Positions 15,916 to 24,321 of a DNA stretch of 64,000 bases are shown here, piece after piece. The position numbers and the translations under genes were made by a program. Position 1 is the stretch's first letter, and every line of letters begins with the position of its first letter. Source of the stretch: Saccharicrinis sp963677245. Lineage in GTDB: Bacteria; Bacteroidota; Bacteroidia; Bacteroidales; Marinilabiliaceae. The notes under the pieces are model-generated. The model was not told the DNA's origin, searched no databases, and saw only the letters and a program-made list of their open reading frames with translations. Location: contig OY781921.1 of assembly GCA_963677245.1 (NCBI GenBank), positions 4,464,001-4,528,000 of the forward strand. Reading direction: 5' to 3'.

Positions 15916-17241
15916 GGAAATAAACTTCCACACCGGGCTACAAACAGAAGCATAAACTTCTTTTGCAAAGTTGAGCATACCGATATATCCGGCTAATGCT
16001 TCTTTACGCTCATGGTTGTGGTCGCAAAATCCTAAACCAAGTTTATAGGCTATTGGACGTTCTTTAACTCCACCTATAAATAGGTCTGCACCTGTTTTCT
16101 TAACAAAGTCTGATAATTCATTTGGATTGGAATCATCCACGATTACTGTTCCTTTGTCGCAAAGTTTACTCAACAAGTTGTAGTCATCTTTATTTCCTGT
16201 TTGAGATCCTACAACAACTGTCTGCATTCCTAATAAGCGAAGCGCTTTTACTAAGCTGATAGCTTTAAAGGCACCGCCCACATATATGGCCGCTTTTTTA
16301 CCTTCCAGCTTTTCGCGATAGGGTTGAAGTGCAGGCATTAACTTTCCTAGTTCTTCAGAAACTAAAGCTCTCGCATTAGCCATTAATTCAGGATCGTTAA
16401 AGTGAGAAGCAACTTCGTAAAGTGCATCCGACATGTCTTCAATACCAAAGTAGGATACCTTTTTAAATGGTATTCCGTATTGTTCTTTCATTGAACGGGC
16501 CACGTGCATCATACTTCCAGAGCACTGTACCACATTCAGTGAGGCTTTATGAGATCTGCGTACCTGTTCAATACGTCCGTCACCTGTTAAGCAGGCAATA
16601 ATCTCTACGCCAATTTTTTTGTAATATTCAGATAAAATCCAAAGCTCACCGGCCAGGTTAAAATCACCTAAAATGTTAATGCTATACTTAGGTGGAACAT
16701 ATTCATCGTCTGTTCCAACAATAGTCATTAAAGCATCACACGCCGCTTTGTATCCATCTTTTTTAGTTCCTTTAAAGCCTTCGCTCATTACAGGTATTAC
16801 ATCTACACCTGTTTCTTTTGTCAGCTGTCGGCAAACAGCTTCTACATCATCCCCAATAACGCCTACGATACATGTACTGTATACAAAAACCCCTTTCGGT
16901 TTGTACGATTCAATTAATTCGGTAAGGGCGCTATATAATTTTTTTTCTCCTCCAAAAACCACATCCTTCTCTCGTAAGTCAGTAGAAAAGCTTAAACGGT
17001 GTAACTGAGGTCCTGATGACATTGCTCCTCTGATATCCCATGTATAGGCGGCACAGCCTATGGGTCCATGTACAATATGCAGCGCATCAGCAATAGGGTA
17101 AAGCACTACCCTTGAGCCACAAAAAACACAAGCTCTTTGACTTACAGATCCTGCAACAGACTTTTTGTCGCAAGCTAATTCATGTTGGTCTTCGCCTATG
17201 GTAACAATCTGGGGTGTTCTATCTTTTATAAATTTTGACAT
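15910..17241 (-). CDS. nifE: Nitrogenase cofactor assembly scaffold NifE
   Basis: Alpha subunit of the NifEN scaffold. The 443-residue protein has SQRACVFCGSRVVL and VHGPIGCAAYTWDIRG near the N-terminus. The third cluster-ligand cysteine is in VYSTCIVGVIGDDVEAV. These are NifE features: the CVFCG spacing differs from NifD and there is no histidine equivalent to the FeMo-co ligand in the NifD context. FGGEKKLYSALTE and the terminal CDHNHERKEALAGY segment also fit. It precedes nifN by 84 bp. The nifK-nifE spacer upstream is unusually structured. Confidence 0.93.
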   Translation of the reverse strand: MSKFIKDRTPQIVTIGEDQHELACDKKSVAGSVSQRACVFCGSRVVLYPIADALHIVHGPIGCAAYTWDIRGAMSSGPQLHRLSFSTDLREKDVVFGGEKKLYSALTELIESYKPKGVFVYSTCIVGVIGDDVEAVCRQLTKETGVDVIPVMSEGFKGTKKDGYKAACDALMTIVGTDDEYVPPKYSINILGDFNLAGELWILSEYYKKIGVEIIACLTGDGRIEQVRRSHKASLNVVQCSGSMMHVARSMKEQYGIPFKKVSYFGIEDMSDALYEVASHFNDPELMANARALVSEELGKLMPALQPYREKLEGKKAAIYVGGAFKAISLVKALRLLGMQTVVVGSQTGNKDDYNLLSKLCDKGTVIVDDSNPNELSDFVKKTGADLFIGGVKERPIAYKLGLGFCDHNHERKEALAGYIGMLNFAKEVYASVCSPVWKFISR

Positions 17242-17290
17242 AATATATTCGATTTAATAGAAAGATTATTTCATTAGACTTTTAGACCTT

Positions 17291-17330
17291 GATAAGAAAG
17301 AATTGACCAGTATTCGTCAACTGTCTTATC
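17291..17330. repeat. Imperfect hairpin upstream of nifE
   Basis: gataaga/tcttatc form an outer stem and ttgac/gtcaa an inner stem around an 8-nt loop. The outer words match the GATAAG palindromes found elsewhere in the nif operon. It lies about 50 bp upstream of the nifE start. Confidence 0.5.
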
Positions 17331-17358
17331 TCGAAATCTTTTAAAATAGAGTAAGTAA

Positions 17359-17451
17359 AAGACCGGCGGGGTAACTTAAAATTTAAATATTTATACCACC
17401 TATTATTTAGAATCTCCGGCGTTCCGAAGCAAAAATCACCCCGCTAGTCTT
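17359..17451 (-). other. Nested GC-rich stem-loop in the nifK-nifE spacer
   Basis: aagac (17359-17363) pairs with gtctt (17447-17451) and gcggggt (17366-17372) pairs with accccgc (17438-17444), with a small internal mismatch between. On the minus strand a second stem, cttcgg/ccggag with an aacg loop, sits inside. In this very AT-rich genome such a structure is conspicuous. It may act as an attenuator, a processing site or an mRNA stabiliser that gives more nifHDK than nifENB product. The role is inferred only from structure and position. Confidence 0.55.
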
Positions 17452-17491
17452 AACCTCTGGCAAACACAAAATCTTATATAGAATTTTCGAC

Positions 17492-17539
17492 AATTAGATA
17501 AAAGATAAGAGACTTGAATCTCAGGTCTCTTATCTAATT
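17492..17539. repeat. Palindromic element just downstream of nifK
   Basis: gataagagac at 17504-17513 pairs exactly with gtctcttatc at 17525-17534. The stem is extended by aattaga/tctaatt-type flanks. It begins about 10 bp after the nifK stop and belongs to the same family as the elements around nifE and nifN. Confidence 0.6.
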
Positions 17540-17551
17540 TGTCTTTTTCTA

Positions 17552-18934
17552 TTACATAACAAGTTCTACTTTTTCTTCTGGAGCATTCTCGTCTTGATAT
17601 TGCATCAATAGATCTAATATCTTTTCAAGAATTCTGATACCACCCATATAACCTAAAGTTGGGAAGTAAGAGTGTCCAACACGGTCAACGATTGGGAATC
17701 CCATTCTTAAGAAAGGAATCTTCTCGTCAAGAGCGATATACTTACCGTAAGTATTACCGATTAATAAATCAACTCCTTCTTGCTTAATCCATTGGTGTAA
17801 CTGGAACATATCAGCGTTAGCACCATTTTTGAATTTCACTTGATCAATCTTATCGCCGAATACAGCTTTCATCTTCTTATCAAAACCTTTTCCTGGAGTA
17901 CCCGATACTACGTATGCAGGAACCATATCAAGATCTAACAAGAATTCACACATTGGAATTAATTGATCAGGATCTCCGAATAAAGCAACTCTTTTTCCGT
18001 AGAAATATTGGTGCATATCTGTAATCATATCAACCAAACGACCTCTTTCTCTTGTGATTTCTTCAGGTACAGATACTTTACCAGCTTGAGATAAAGACAT
18101 AATAAAACGGTCGGTTGCTTTAACTCCAATTGGAAGATCAATTAGATCGAAAGGAACTTTACAGTTGTTATCTAATGCTACAGCTGCTCCTTTAGTACCC
18201 CACTCACCAAGTGCTACAGTTTTCATACTGTCGCCCATGCTTACTAGCTCAGGAATAGTAGTACCACCTTTGGGATACATTTCGAATTTACCGGTCATTG
18301 GTGCATCCAAAACATCAGAAGTGTCAGGAACCAATACTGTTTTAATACCCATTGATCCAGTAATTCTTTTTAGCTCACGCATATCAGAAGGCTCAACCCA
18401 ACCTGCAAGAAGGTTAATTTGACGTTTAGCCTCGTCAGTTTTCATTGGGAAGTATTTAACGATAGCTTCCAACATATTGTGATATCCAGTTACATGAGAT
18501 CCAACATAACTTGGAGTTGCAGCTTGAATTACATGCTTTCCTTCTGGAATTTTACCATCACCATTTGCTTTTGCAACAATTTGACCAAGGTCATCACCAA
18601 TTGTTTCAGATAAACATGTTGAGTGTACAGCAATAATTTCTGGATCGTACACCTGGAAAATGGTAGTAATCGCTTGTAATAAGTTAGCTTGTCCACCGAA
18701 TACTGAAGAACCTTCAGTAAATGAAGAAGTGGCAGCCATTACAGGCTCTTTATAGTGACGGGTTAAAGCCGATCTGTGATAAGAACAACACCCTTGTGAT
18801 CCGTGACTGTGAGGTAAACATCCGTGAATACCAAGTGCAGCGTACATCGCACCAACTGGCTGACATGTTTTAGCCGGATTTATGGTTAGTGCTTTTCTAT
18901 CTATTTCTTTTTCTGTTGTATGTCTTAATAACAT
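17552..18934 (-). CDS. nifK: Nitrogenase molybdenum-iron protein beta chain
   Basis: Forms the alpha2-beta2 MoFe protein with NifD and holds half of each P-cluster. Ligand cysteines are C24 (KTCQPVGAMYAALG), C49 or C50 (GSQGCCSYHRSALTRHYKEP) and C107 (HSTCLSETIGDDLGQI). At 460 residues it is the short form, lacking the ~50-residue N-terminal extension of proteobacterial NifK, as in clostridia and other anaerobes. It starts 17 bp after the nifD stop. A GGAGGAATT-like ribosome binding site lies just upstream of its ATG, unusual for this genome and consistent with very strong translation. Confidence 0.95.
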   Translation of the reverse strand: MLLRHTTEKEIDRKALTINPAKTCQPVGAMYAALGIHGCLPHSHGSQGCCSYHRSALTRHYKEPVMAATSSFTEGSSVFGGQANLLQAITTIFQVYDPEIIAVHSTCLSETIGDDLGQIVAKANGDGKIPEGKHVIQAATPSYVGSHVTGYHNMLEAIVKYFPMKTDEAKRQINLLAGWVEPSDMRELKRITGSMGIKTVLVPDTSDVLDAPMTGKFEMYPKGGTTIPELVSMGDSMKTVALGEWGTKGAAVALDNNCKVPFDLIDLPIGVKATDRFIMSLSQAGKVSVPEEITRERGRLVDMITDMHQYFYGKRVALFGDPDQLIPMCEFLLDLDMVPAYVVSGTPGKGFDKKMKAVFGDKIDQVKFKNGANADMFQLHQWIKQEGVDLLIGNTYGKYIALDEKIPFLRMGFPIVDRVGHSYFPTLGYMGGIRILEKILDLLMQYQDENAPEEKVELVM

Positions 18935-18951
18935 AGTAAATTCCTCCTAAA

Positions 18952-20592
18952 TTAAGCGTTAATAGTCATGCTACCTACAATCTCAGGCTCTGATTTCCAA
19001 GGAGTATCAATTAACTTCCAAACATCAGTAACCAACATGCGTTCCATTTCCTTAAAGAAATTGATAGCTCCGCCGAATGCAGTGTAAGGACCACCGTAAT
19101 CGTAACTGTGAAGCTGCTTCAATGGTACTCCGGACTTTTGAACTACATACTTCTCTTTAATACCAGCACAGAAGATATCTGGCTTGTAGAACTCGATTAA
19201 TTTCTCAGTTTCATAGTGAGAGATATCATCGATAACAAGAGAGTTTTTAACCATATCAGGCATCATACCTTCGTAGTCGCTAAACTCATAACCTTTAGCT
19301 TCTAACTCAGCTTTCTTAGCAACTAAGTCTTCGCGCCATAATTCAGGATTTTCAGTTTTAGTAACAGTAATTTCTTCGATGTTACGCGTATCTGCATCAA
19401 TCTTAATGTTAGGAATTACTTTACGTCCTTCGTAATCATCACGGTGAGCAAACTCATAACCTGCAGAAACAGTTGTCATTCCAAGCTCTTTGAAAAGCTC
19501 TTGGTAGTGGTGAGCACGAGATCCACCTACGAACATCATAGCTAATTTACCTTCTGTTTTTGGCTTAATAGAATCCATTACAGCTTGTACTTTAGCAGTC
19601 TCACGAGCAATTACTTCTTCTACTTTAGCTGTTAATTCAGCATCGTCGAAGAATTCAGCAATTTTACGAAGCGTTTTGGCCGAAGCTTCAGCTCCAATAA
19701 AGTTAGCTTTGATCCATGGAATACCGTATTTTTCTTCCATCATCTCTGCGATGTAGTTGATAGAACGGTGACACATAACAATGTTTAAGTCAACAGTATG
19801 TGCATATTCCATACTTTGTATAGTTGAGTTACCTGAGAAAGTTGAAATTAATTCGATTCCTACTTCTTCAAATAAAGCTTCTAATTCAAAAGCATCACCA
19901 CCAATGTTGTACTCACCTAATAAGTTTAATTGGAACTTACTTTTACGAGGACGGTCATTTAAACCTACAACGTTTTTAAATACTTGGTTGTTAGCAATGT
20001 GGTGACCAGCAGACTGAGATACACCGCGGTAACCTTCACAAGAGAAACCAAAGATGTTAATTCCCAATTCTTCTTTCATTTCGCGAGATACAGCGTGAAC
20101 ATCATCACCAATCAAACCTACCGGACAAGTTGAGAATACACCAATTGCTTTAGCTCCGAATAATTCATGTGCTTCACGAATAGCTTGCTTTAATTTTACT
20201 TCTCCACCAAATACAATGTTTTCATCTTGCATATCAGTTGAGAAAGCATACATCATGTAGTTTTCATCAGTAAGATTTTCTGGTTTAGTTTGGTTACGAC
20301 GAGTTAACCAAGCGTAAAAACTACATCCGATAGGACCATGTACTAAGTTGATGATATCTCTTGTAGGTCCTAATACTACCCCTTTACAACCTGCATAAGT
20401 ACAACCTCTTTGAGTAATAATTCCAGGTACTGTACGAACGTTTGCTTGAACTTCCTGATCTACTTCAGGGTCATTAGCAACCATTGCTTTTGCACGTTTT
20501 TTACCTACTTTGCGGGGATATTTTTTTACGATTTCCTCTACCAACGGAGTTGGATCAGGTAATCCTGCTGAAAAATCTTTCTTTTTAACCAT
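18952..20592 (-). CDS. nifD: Nitrogenase molybdenum-iron protein alpha chain, anaerobe-type
   Basis: Carries the FeMo-cofactor, where N2 is reduced. P-cluster ligands are C64 (QRGCTYAGCKG; C69 is additional), C90 (HGPIGCSFYAWLTRR) and C156 (FSTCPVGLIGDD). FeMo-co ligands are C274 (VMCHRSINY) and H495 (LHSYDYGGPYTAF). The 546-residue length exceeds the ~480-490 of group I NifD because of an insert at about 390-450 that includes TENPELWREDLVAKK. That insert is characteristic of clostridial and other anaerobe nitrogenases. With nifI1-nifI2 just upstream this indicates a group II/III system. The residues indicate a molybdenum rather than vanadium or iron-only enzyme, and no anfG/vnfG is present. 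Confidence 0.95.
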   Translation of the reverse strand: MVKKKDFSAGLPDPTPLVEEIVKKYPRKVGKKRAKAMVANDPEVDQEVQANVRTVPGIITQRGCTYAGCKGVVLGPTRDIINLVHGPIGCSFYAWLTRRNQTKPENLTDENYMMYAFSTDMQDENIVFGGEVKLKQAIREAHELFGAKAIGVFSTCPVGLIGDDVHAVSREMKEELGINIFGFSCEGYRGVSQSAGHHIANNQVFKNVVGLNDRPRKSKFQLNLLGEYNIGGDAFELEALFEEVGIELISTFSGNSTIQSMEYAHTVDLNIVMCHRSINYIAEMMEEKYGIPWIKANFIGAEASAKTLRKIAEFFDDAELTAKVEEVIARETAKVQAVMDSIKPKTEGKLAMMFVGGSRAHHYQELFKELGMTTVSAGYEFAHRDDYEGRKVIPNIKIDADTRNIEEITVTKTENPELWREDLVAKKAELEAKGYEFSDYEGMMPDMVKNSLVIDDISHYETEKLIEFYKPDIFCAGIKEKYVVQKSGVPLKQLHSYDYGGPYTAFGGAINFFKEMERMLVTDVWKLIDTPWKSEPEIVGSMTINA

Positions 20593-20631
20593 TTGTTTTG
20601 TTTTTAAATGTTGTAAAAACTAAAGTGTTTA

Positions 20632-21009
20632 TTAGTCTACTGCTTTGCTACCTGTAGTACCAGTTCTAACCTGGATTACGTCCATAACTGGCATCACAAA
20701 TATTTTTCCACATCCATGAGGAGCATCTTGATTTGCTTCAATGATAGCGTCAACAGCAGGTTGTACAAAAGAGTCGTTCACAACAATCTCTAAAACTCTT
20801 TGTGCACGTAAGCGAGGCTCTTTGCCCATATGCTCTAAAGCCTCAGGCTGATCATTTTTTACGCCTTCAAGTATCTTTGCTTCCCAAAGTCCTTTTCCTC
20901 TTCCAAATACTTTACCCGATGCAGTCATCGAAGTAATATTGGCCTCTAGAAGGGCTTTTTTAGTAGCATTCATCTTATCGATGTTAATTATTGCCATTAC
21001 TTTCTTCAT
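20632..21009 (-). CDS. nifI2: PII-family nitrogenase regulator NifI2
   Basis: 125-residue GlnB-like protein, one of the pair that binds nitrogenase directly. In methanogens NifI1/NifI2 switch off the MoFe protein in response to low 2-oxoglutarate and ammonium. The start KKVMAIINIDKMNATKKALLEA, the T-loop region (FGRGKGLWEAKILEG) and the end HGCGKIFVMPVMDVIQVRTG fit NifI2. The longer T-loop distinguishes it from NifI1. It sits 40 bp before nifD and 37 bp after nifI1, the usual arrangement in anaerobes with post-translational control of this kind. Confidence 0.9.
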   Translation of the reverse strand: MKKVMAIINIDKMNATKKALLEANITSMTASGKVFGRGKGLWEAKILEGVKNDQPEALEHMGKEPRLRAQRVLEIVVNDSFVQPAVDAIIEANQDAPHGCGKIFVMPVMDVIQVRTGTTGSKAVD

Positions 21010-21046
21010 GTCTCAGACTTTTAAGATTTGTAAATCAGGTAAATTA

Positions 21047-21373
21047 TTAAAGCTCTTTTGCTCCACTAGATATAGTGTAAGCTTCTTCAACTGGAGTGAT
21101 AAAAATTTTACCATCACCAAATGCTCCTGATTCGCCTGAGCGTGCAGTTTCCATAATAGTTCTAACAGCGAAATCTTTATCTTCGTCTTTGATTACCATG
21201 ATCAATTGTTCTTTTGGTAATTCATCATAAGTAACATCTCCAATTTTGATTCCTCGTTGTTTACCTCTACCTACAACTGGTGATTTTGTAACAGCGATAT
21301 AACCTGCTTCGAATAATGCTTTAAGGACTACACTTGATTTTTCTGGACGTATAATTGCTTTGATCATTAACAT
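21047..21373 (-). CDS. nifI1: PII-family nitrogenase regulator NifI1
   Basis: 108-residue GlnB-like protein and partner of NifI2. It has the PII opening MIKAIIRPEKSSVVLKAL, the ligand loop VVGRGKQRGIKIGD and GDGKIFITPVEEAYTISSG at the end. The T-loop lacks the uridylylated tyrosine context of GlnB/GlnK (no RGxxxxYRGxEY). Its place between nifH and nifD is diagnostic for group II/III nif operons. It starts about 135 bp after the nifH stop, and a hairpin occupies that gap. Confidence 0.9.
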   Translation of the reverse strand: MLMIKAIIRPEKSSVVLKALFEAGYIAVTKSPVVGRGKQRGIKIGDVTYDELPKEQLIMVIKDEDKDFAVRTIMETARSGESGAFGDGKIFITPVEEAYTISSGAKEL

Positions 21374-21455
21374 TTTCTGGGTCTCCTATTATTTAGTTTG
21401 TGAATTGTTGAGCTAGCTCAACGGAAGTTTGTTTATTGTAAAAGCATTCTGTATT

Positions 21456-21498
21456 CAGTCTCAGTAGGCAGTATGTCTGAACTGCTTACTGTAGACTG
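21456..21498. repeat. Imperfect hairpin in the nifH-nifI1 spacer
   Basis: cagtctcagtaggcagt at 21456-21472 is largely complementary to the segment at 21481-21498 (actgcttactgtagactg). A structure directly after nifH could help accumulate nifH mRNA over downstream genes. The words resemble the cagtaaacagt element before nifV rather than the GATAAGAGA type. Confidence 0.55.
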
Positions 21499-21508
21499 AT
21501 TACTTGAA

Positions 21509-22333
21509 TTAGTTCATGATACCGAAGTCCATTAATAATTTCTCTAGCTCTTCAATTTCAAGAGGAGTAGGAATTACAAACATTTCGTTTGAGTCCATTG
21601 CTTTAGCAAGAGATCTATACTCATCAGCTTGAGCGTGATCTGGAGCGTGCTCGATTACAGTTTTTCTGTTAATCTCAGCGTGCTGAACCATGTTGTCACG
21701 AGGTACAAAGTGAATCATTTGAGTTCCTAATTGCTTAGCTAACTCTTGGATCATTTCTTTCTCGTTATCTACTTTACGAGAGTTACAAATTAATCCTCCT
21801 AAACGTACAGTACCAGCTTGCGCATATTTTTGAATACCTTTACAGATGTTGTTAGCAGCATACATAGCCATCATCTCACCTGAAACTACGATGTAAATTT
21901 CTTCTGCTTTTCCATCACGAATTGGCATCGCGAAACCACCACATACTACATCACCTAATACATCATAGAAAGTGTAGTCGATAGCAAATTCTGGATCCCA
22001 TGCACCTAATTGCTCTAAAAGGTTGATTGAAGTAATGATACCACGACCAGCACATCCTACACCTGGCTCAGGACCACCTGACTCAACACAACGTACACCT
22101 TCGTAACCTGGTTTTACTACATCGTCTAACTCTACATCTTCACCCTCTTCACGTAATGTATCTAGTACAGTTTTTTGAGCTAATCCACCAAGTAATAAAC
22201 GAGTTGAATCTGCTTTAGGGTCACATCCTACAACCATGATGTTTTTTCCCATTTCAGCTAAACCAGCTACAGTGTTTTGAGTTGTTGTACTTTTACCAAT
22301 ACCACCTTTTCCGTAAATTGCTACTTTTCTCAT
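21509..22333 (-). CDS. nifH: Nitrogenase iron protein (dinitrogenase reductase)
   Basis: ATP-dependent electron donor to the MoFe protein, also needed for FeMo-co maturation. The 274-residue protein has the P-loop GKGGIGKS at 8-15, switch regions VGCDPKADSTR and DVLGDVVCGGFAMP, and the two [4Fe-4S]-ligand cysteines C94 (GVGCAGRGI) and C131. R97 corresponds to the arginine ADP-ribosylated in some diazotrophs, but no draT/draG is present here. It is the first gene of the nif operon. A long spacer upstream contains a sigma-54-like candidate and tandem repeats. Confidence 0.97.
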   Translation of the reverse strand: MRKVAIYGKGGIGKSTTTQNTVAGLAEMGKNIMVVGCDPKADSTRLLLGGLAQKTVLDTLREEGEDVELDDVVKPGYEGVRCVESGGPEPGVGCAGRGIITSINLLEQLGAWDPEFAIDYTFYDVLGDVVCGGFAMPIRDGKAEEIYIVVSGEMMAMYAANNICKGIQKYAQAGTVRLGGLICNSRKVDNEKEMIQELAKQLGTQMIHFVPRDNMVQHAEINRKTVIEHAPDHAQADEYRSLAKAMDSNEMFVIPTPLEIEELEKLLMDFGIMN

Positions 22334-22386
22334 CTCTAAAAAATTTTTAAATAGGTTTATACTAATTGTCTGTTTGGTTTCTTATA

Positions 22387-22404
22387 TGCCATAGAATGTG
22401 CCAA
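22387..22404 (-). promoter_or_regulatory. Candidate sigma-54 (-24/-12) promoter of the nif operon
   Basis: On the minus strand the sequence reads TTGGCACATTCTATGGCA. The -24 box TGGCAC is perfect. The -12 part (ATGGC) is off-consensus and the GG-to-GC spacing is one base longer than usual. It lies about 55 bp upstream of the nifH ATG, a suitable distance. The presence of a NifA-type activator in the window supports the call, but the -12 mismatch keeps it tentative. Confidence 0.4.
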
Positions 22405-22969
22405 AAAATGATTTAGTACTGATTTTTGAGATGTAAAAAAGCTTGTAACTAACAGGTATAGAGAGGTTAAAAAATAATTTATTTTTGATTTTAAGTTTTG
22501 GCACGCTTAAATACTTCTACATTAATGTAGGAAAAAGGCGGAATCTTACTATTTAAGTTACATTTTGTGTAATGTGCAGGTATATAGGTATATATAATTA
22601 GGTTGGGATTTACTTAATTACAAAAGGGTAGGAAAAGGTACTTTTTTGAAGAGTGAGTATATTCAGGAAAATAGAGGAAATTCCTAATTGTCCTTAAAGA
22701 ATGGATAAAGTTTATGCAGGATTTGGTGTTTTATGTATATATATAATATAGAAAACACTCATTATTCTAATTTGGTATATAATATAATTGTATTGTAGGT
22801 TGTTCTTGGGTCTGTATATATTATTATATGCCGCTTCTTAAAAGTTTTTTAAGAGGAGAGTATATAGTATAATATATAAATAACCATTAACTGATGTTTA
22901 TATCACTATACTGATTTAGCTATTGAATAGCTACTTTTAATTTTCTCAAATCAAATCTATCAATCACCC

Positions 22970-23061
22970 AGTGTCCATCTCCCTACCGTTCCAATGTCTA
23001 TCTCTCTACCGTCCCAATGTCTATCTCTCTACCGTCCCAATGATTATCTCTCTATCGCCCC
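22970..23061. repeat. Tandem repeat, four copies of a 23-bp unit
   Basis: Copies start at 22970, 22993, 23016 and 23039. Units two and three are identical (aatgtctatctctctaccg plus tccc), and the outer two have diverged. The array is bracketed by cccagtg and atactgggg, which are inverted relative to each other. Period and boundaries are exact, and no reading frame uses it. Confidence 0.85.
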
Positions 23062-23145
23062 AACGATACTGGGGAACATAATATTATTGCATGGAATTGG
23101 AAGCTTTTACTTTCATGTAGTTATAAATACATAATTATATAGAGC

Positions 23146-24321
23146 TTATTTTTTTAGTAAGCTCAGTTTTTTGGGATTTATAGAAGGTTCCGGGTTTAGT
23201 GCATTATGCAATTCAGTAAGTATTTTTTCTATAGGTATAGAGTCCGGAATCAAAGACATATCAAGTTTTGCAATATTTTCGGGAGTGGCATATACACCAG
23301 GAACCCAATGGTTGGGTGTTTTTAGTTCCTTATATCGATATTTGGCAAAGTCAAGCATGTCGTAACACTTCCAGAGTTTGCGCCACAATAATAAAAGGGG
23401 CAAATTTATTCCCGGGCTGTCTTCATTGGTGTTGTATGCGTCATACCAGGAGTGTGGGTCTTCTGTTGCCATATTGTCGAGTAGTTGCTTGCTTTGTTCA
23501 TCTTGTTGCTTGGTTGTAGCGTTATAATTAAAAATCCCCTTCATTTCATTAAAGTGACTTGGGTCGTTTATGCCAAAAGATAAGGTATGTACATTAGGTG
23601 TGTTCAGGCAAAAACGCGCATTCCACTGAATTGGAGTGCAATGAGGTATAGCACCCTTAACTTTATCAGGAGCTTTGTATAATTGTCCTCCTTTGTCGTT
23701 GGGTGATATGATAAATACCCCCATATCTTTTTGCTCGGCTAATTGAATTGCAGCAAGGTTGCGCTGGTAGAAATAGTAATAATGCAGATTTACAAATTCA
23801 AATAGGTCTGTATTAATACTGTCAGTTATGGTTTTTAAGGAACCGTGTGTACTGAATCCTACATGTTTTATAATACCTTCTTCTTTTAATCTTAGAAGTT
23901 CTTCAACTGATCCTCCTGTTTTGCAGGCTGTTTGCATTAATTCGGGTGTGTTAATTCCATGCCAGCCATAAAAATCAAGATAATCTGTTTTTAGCGTATT
24001 TAATTGCTCATCTATTAATTTTCTGGTTTCATCAGCAGTTGAAGGATTTCCTTTGGTCATCAAATAATAAGAAGACCGGTCTATTTTTAATTCGTCATTG
24101 AGCGTCTTGCCAAAAACAGTTTCACTTTTCATGTAGCCATGAGCTGTTTCAAATTGATTAATCCCGTTTTTTATGGCCAGGTCAACAATTTGGTTGCAGT
24201 TATCTTGTGTCTCTGCAGGGATTTCGTGTCTGGGGTTATCCCATCCGTGTTTAAAACGCATCCCGCCAAGGGTTATTACGCTTAATTTTTTCTCAGTTTT
24301 ACCAAATCTTCTATATTCCAT
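23146..24321 (-). CDS. Aldo/keto reductase family oxidoreductase
   Basis: 391-residue NADPH-dependent oxidoreductase of the aldo/keto reductase superfamily, probably cytoplasmic. The N-terminus has EYRRFGKTEKKLSVITLGGMRF. The catalytic tetrad appears as an aspartate/tyrosine region (FETAHGYMKSE), a lysine (YYLMTKGNP) and a histidine (DFYGWHGI). The C-terminal ~70 residues continue past the barrel and contain scattered cysteines, but not the CxxCxxC ferredoxin motif of the iron-sulfur subfamily. The substrate is unknown. It is separated from nifH by the repeat-bearing spacer and reads in the same direction, but is not obviously part of nitrogen fixation. Confidence 0.8.
   Translation of the reverse strand: MEYRRFGKTEKKLSVITLGGMRFKHGWDNPRHEIPAETQDNCNQIVDLAIKNGINQFETAHGYMKSETVFGKTLNDELKIDRSSYYLMTKGNPSTADETRKLIDEQLNTLKTDYLDFYGWHGINTPELMQTACKTGGSVEELLRLKEEGIIKHVGFSTHGSLKTITDSINTDLFEFVNLHYYYFYQRNLAAIQLAEQKDMGVFIISPNDKGGQLYKAPDKVKGAIPHCTPIQWNARFCLNTPNVHTLSFGINDPSHFNEMKGIFNYNATTKQQDEQSKQLLDNMATEDPHSWYDAYNTNEDSPGINLPLLLLWRKLWKCYDMLDFAKYRYKELKTPNHWVPGVYATPENIAKLDMSLIPDSIPIEKILTELHNALNPEPSINPKKLSLLKK

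Larger units (their letters stand above)
22334..23145. other. Long upstream region of the nif operon
   Basis: About 810 bp without genes, very AT-rich with runs such as tatatataatatag. It holds the sigma-54-like candidate at 22387-22404. A gtgccaaaa/ttttggcac inverted pair lies at 22399-22407 and 22496-22504. A strong A/T hairpin (cttcttaaaa/ttttaagag) lies at about 22833-22858, and a 4 x 23-bp tandem repeat at 22970-23061. I could not find a clean TGT-N10-ACA NifA upstream activating site. Confidence 0.5.

Noticed and set aside
17552..20592. Alternative (vanadium or iron-only) nitrogenase
   Set aside because: No delta subunit gene (vnfG/anfG) lies between nifD and nifK, and nifE, nifN, nifB and nifV all accompany a normal Mo-type set.
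22495..22512. Plus-strand ttggcacgcttaaata as a second sigma-54 promoter
   Set aside because: The -24 box is perfect but the -12 position reads AATAC with no GC, and no plus-strand gene follows.
22970..23061. CRISPR array
   Set aside because: The 23-bp units are contiguous with no spacers, and no cas genes are in the window.
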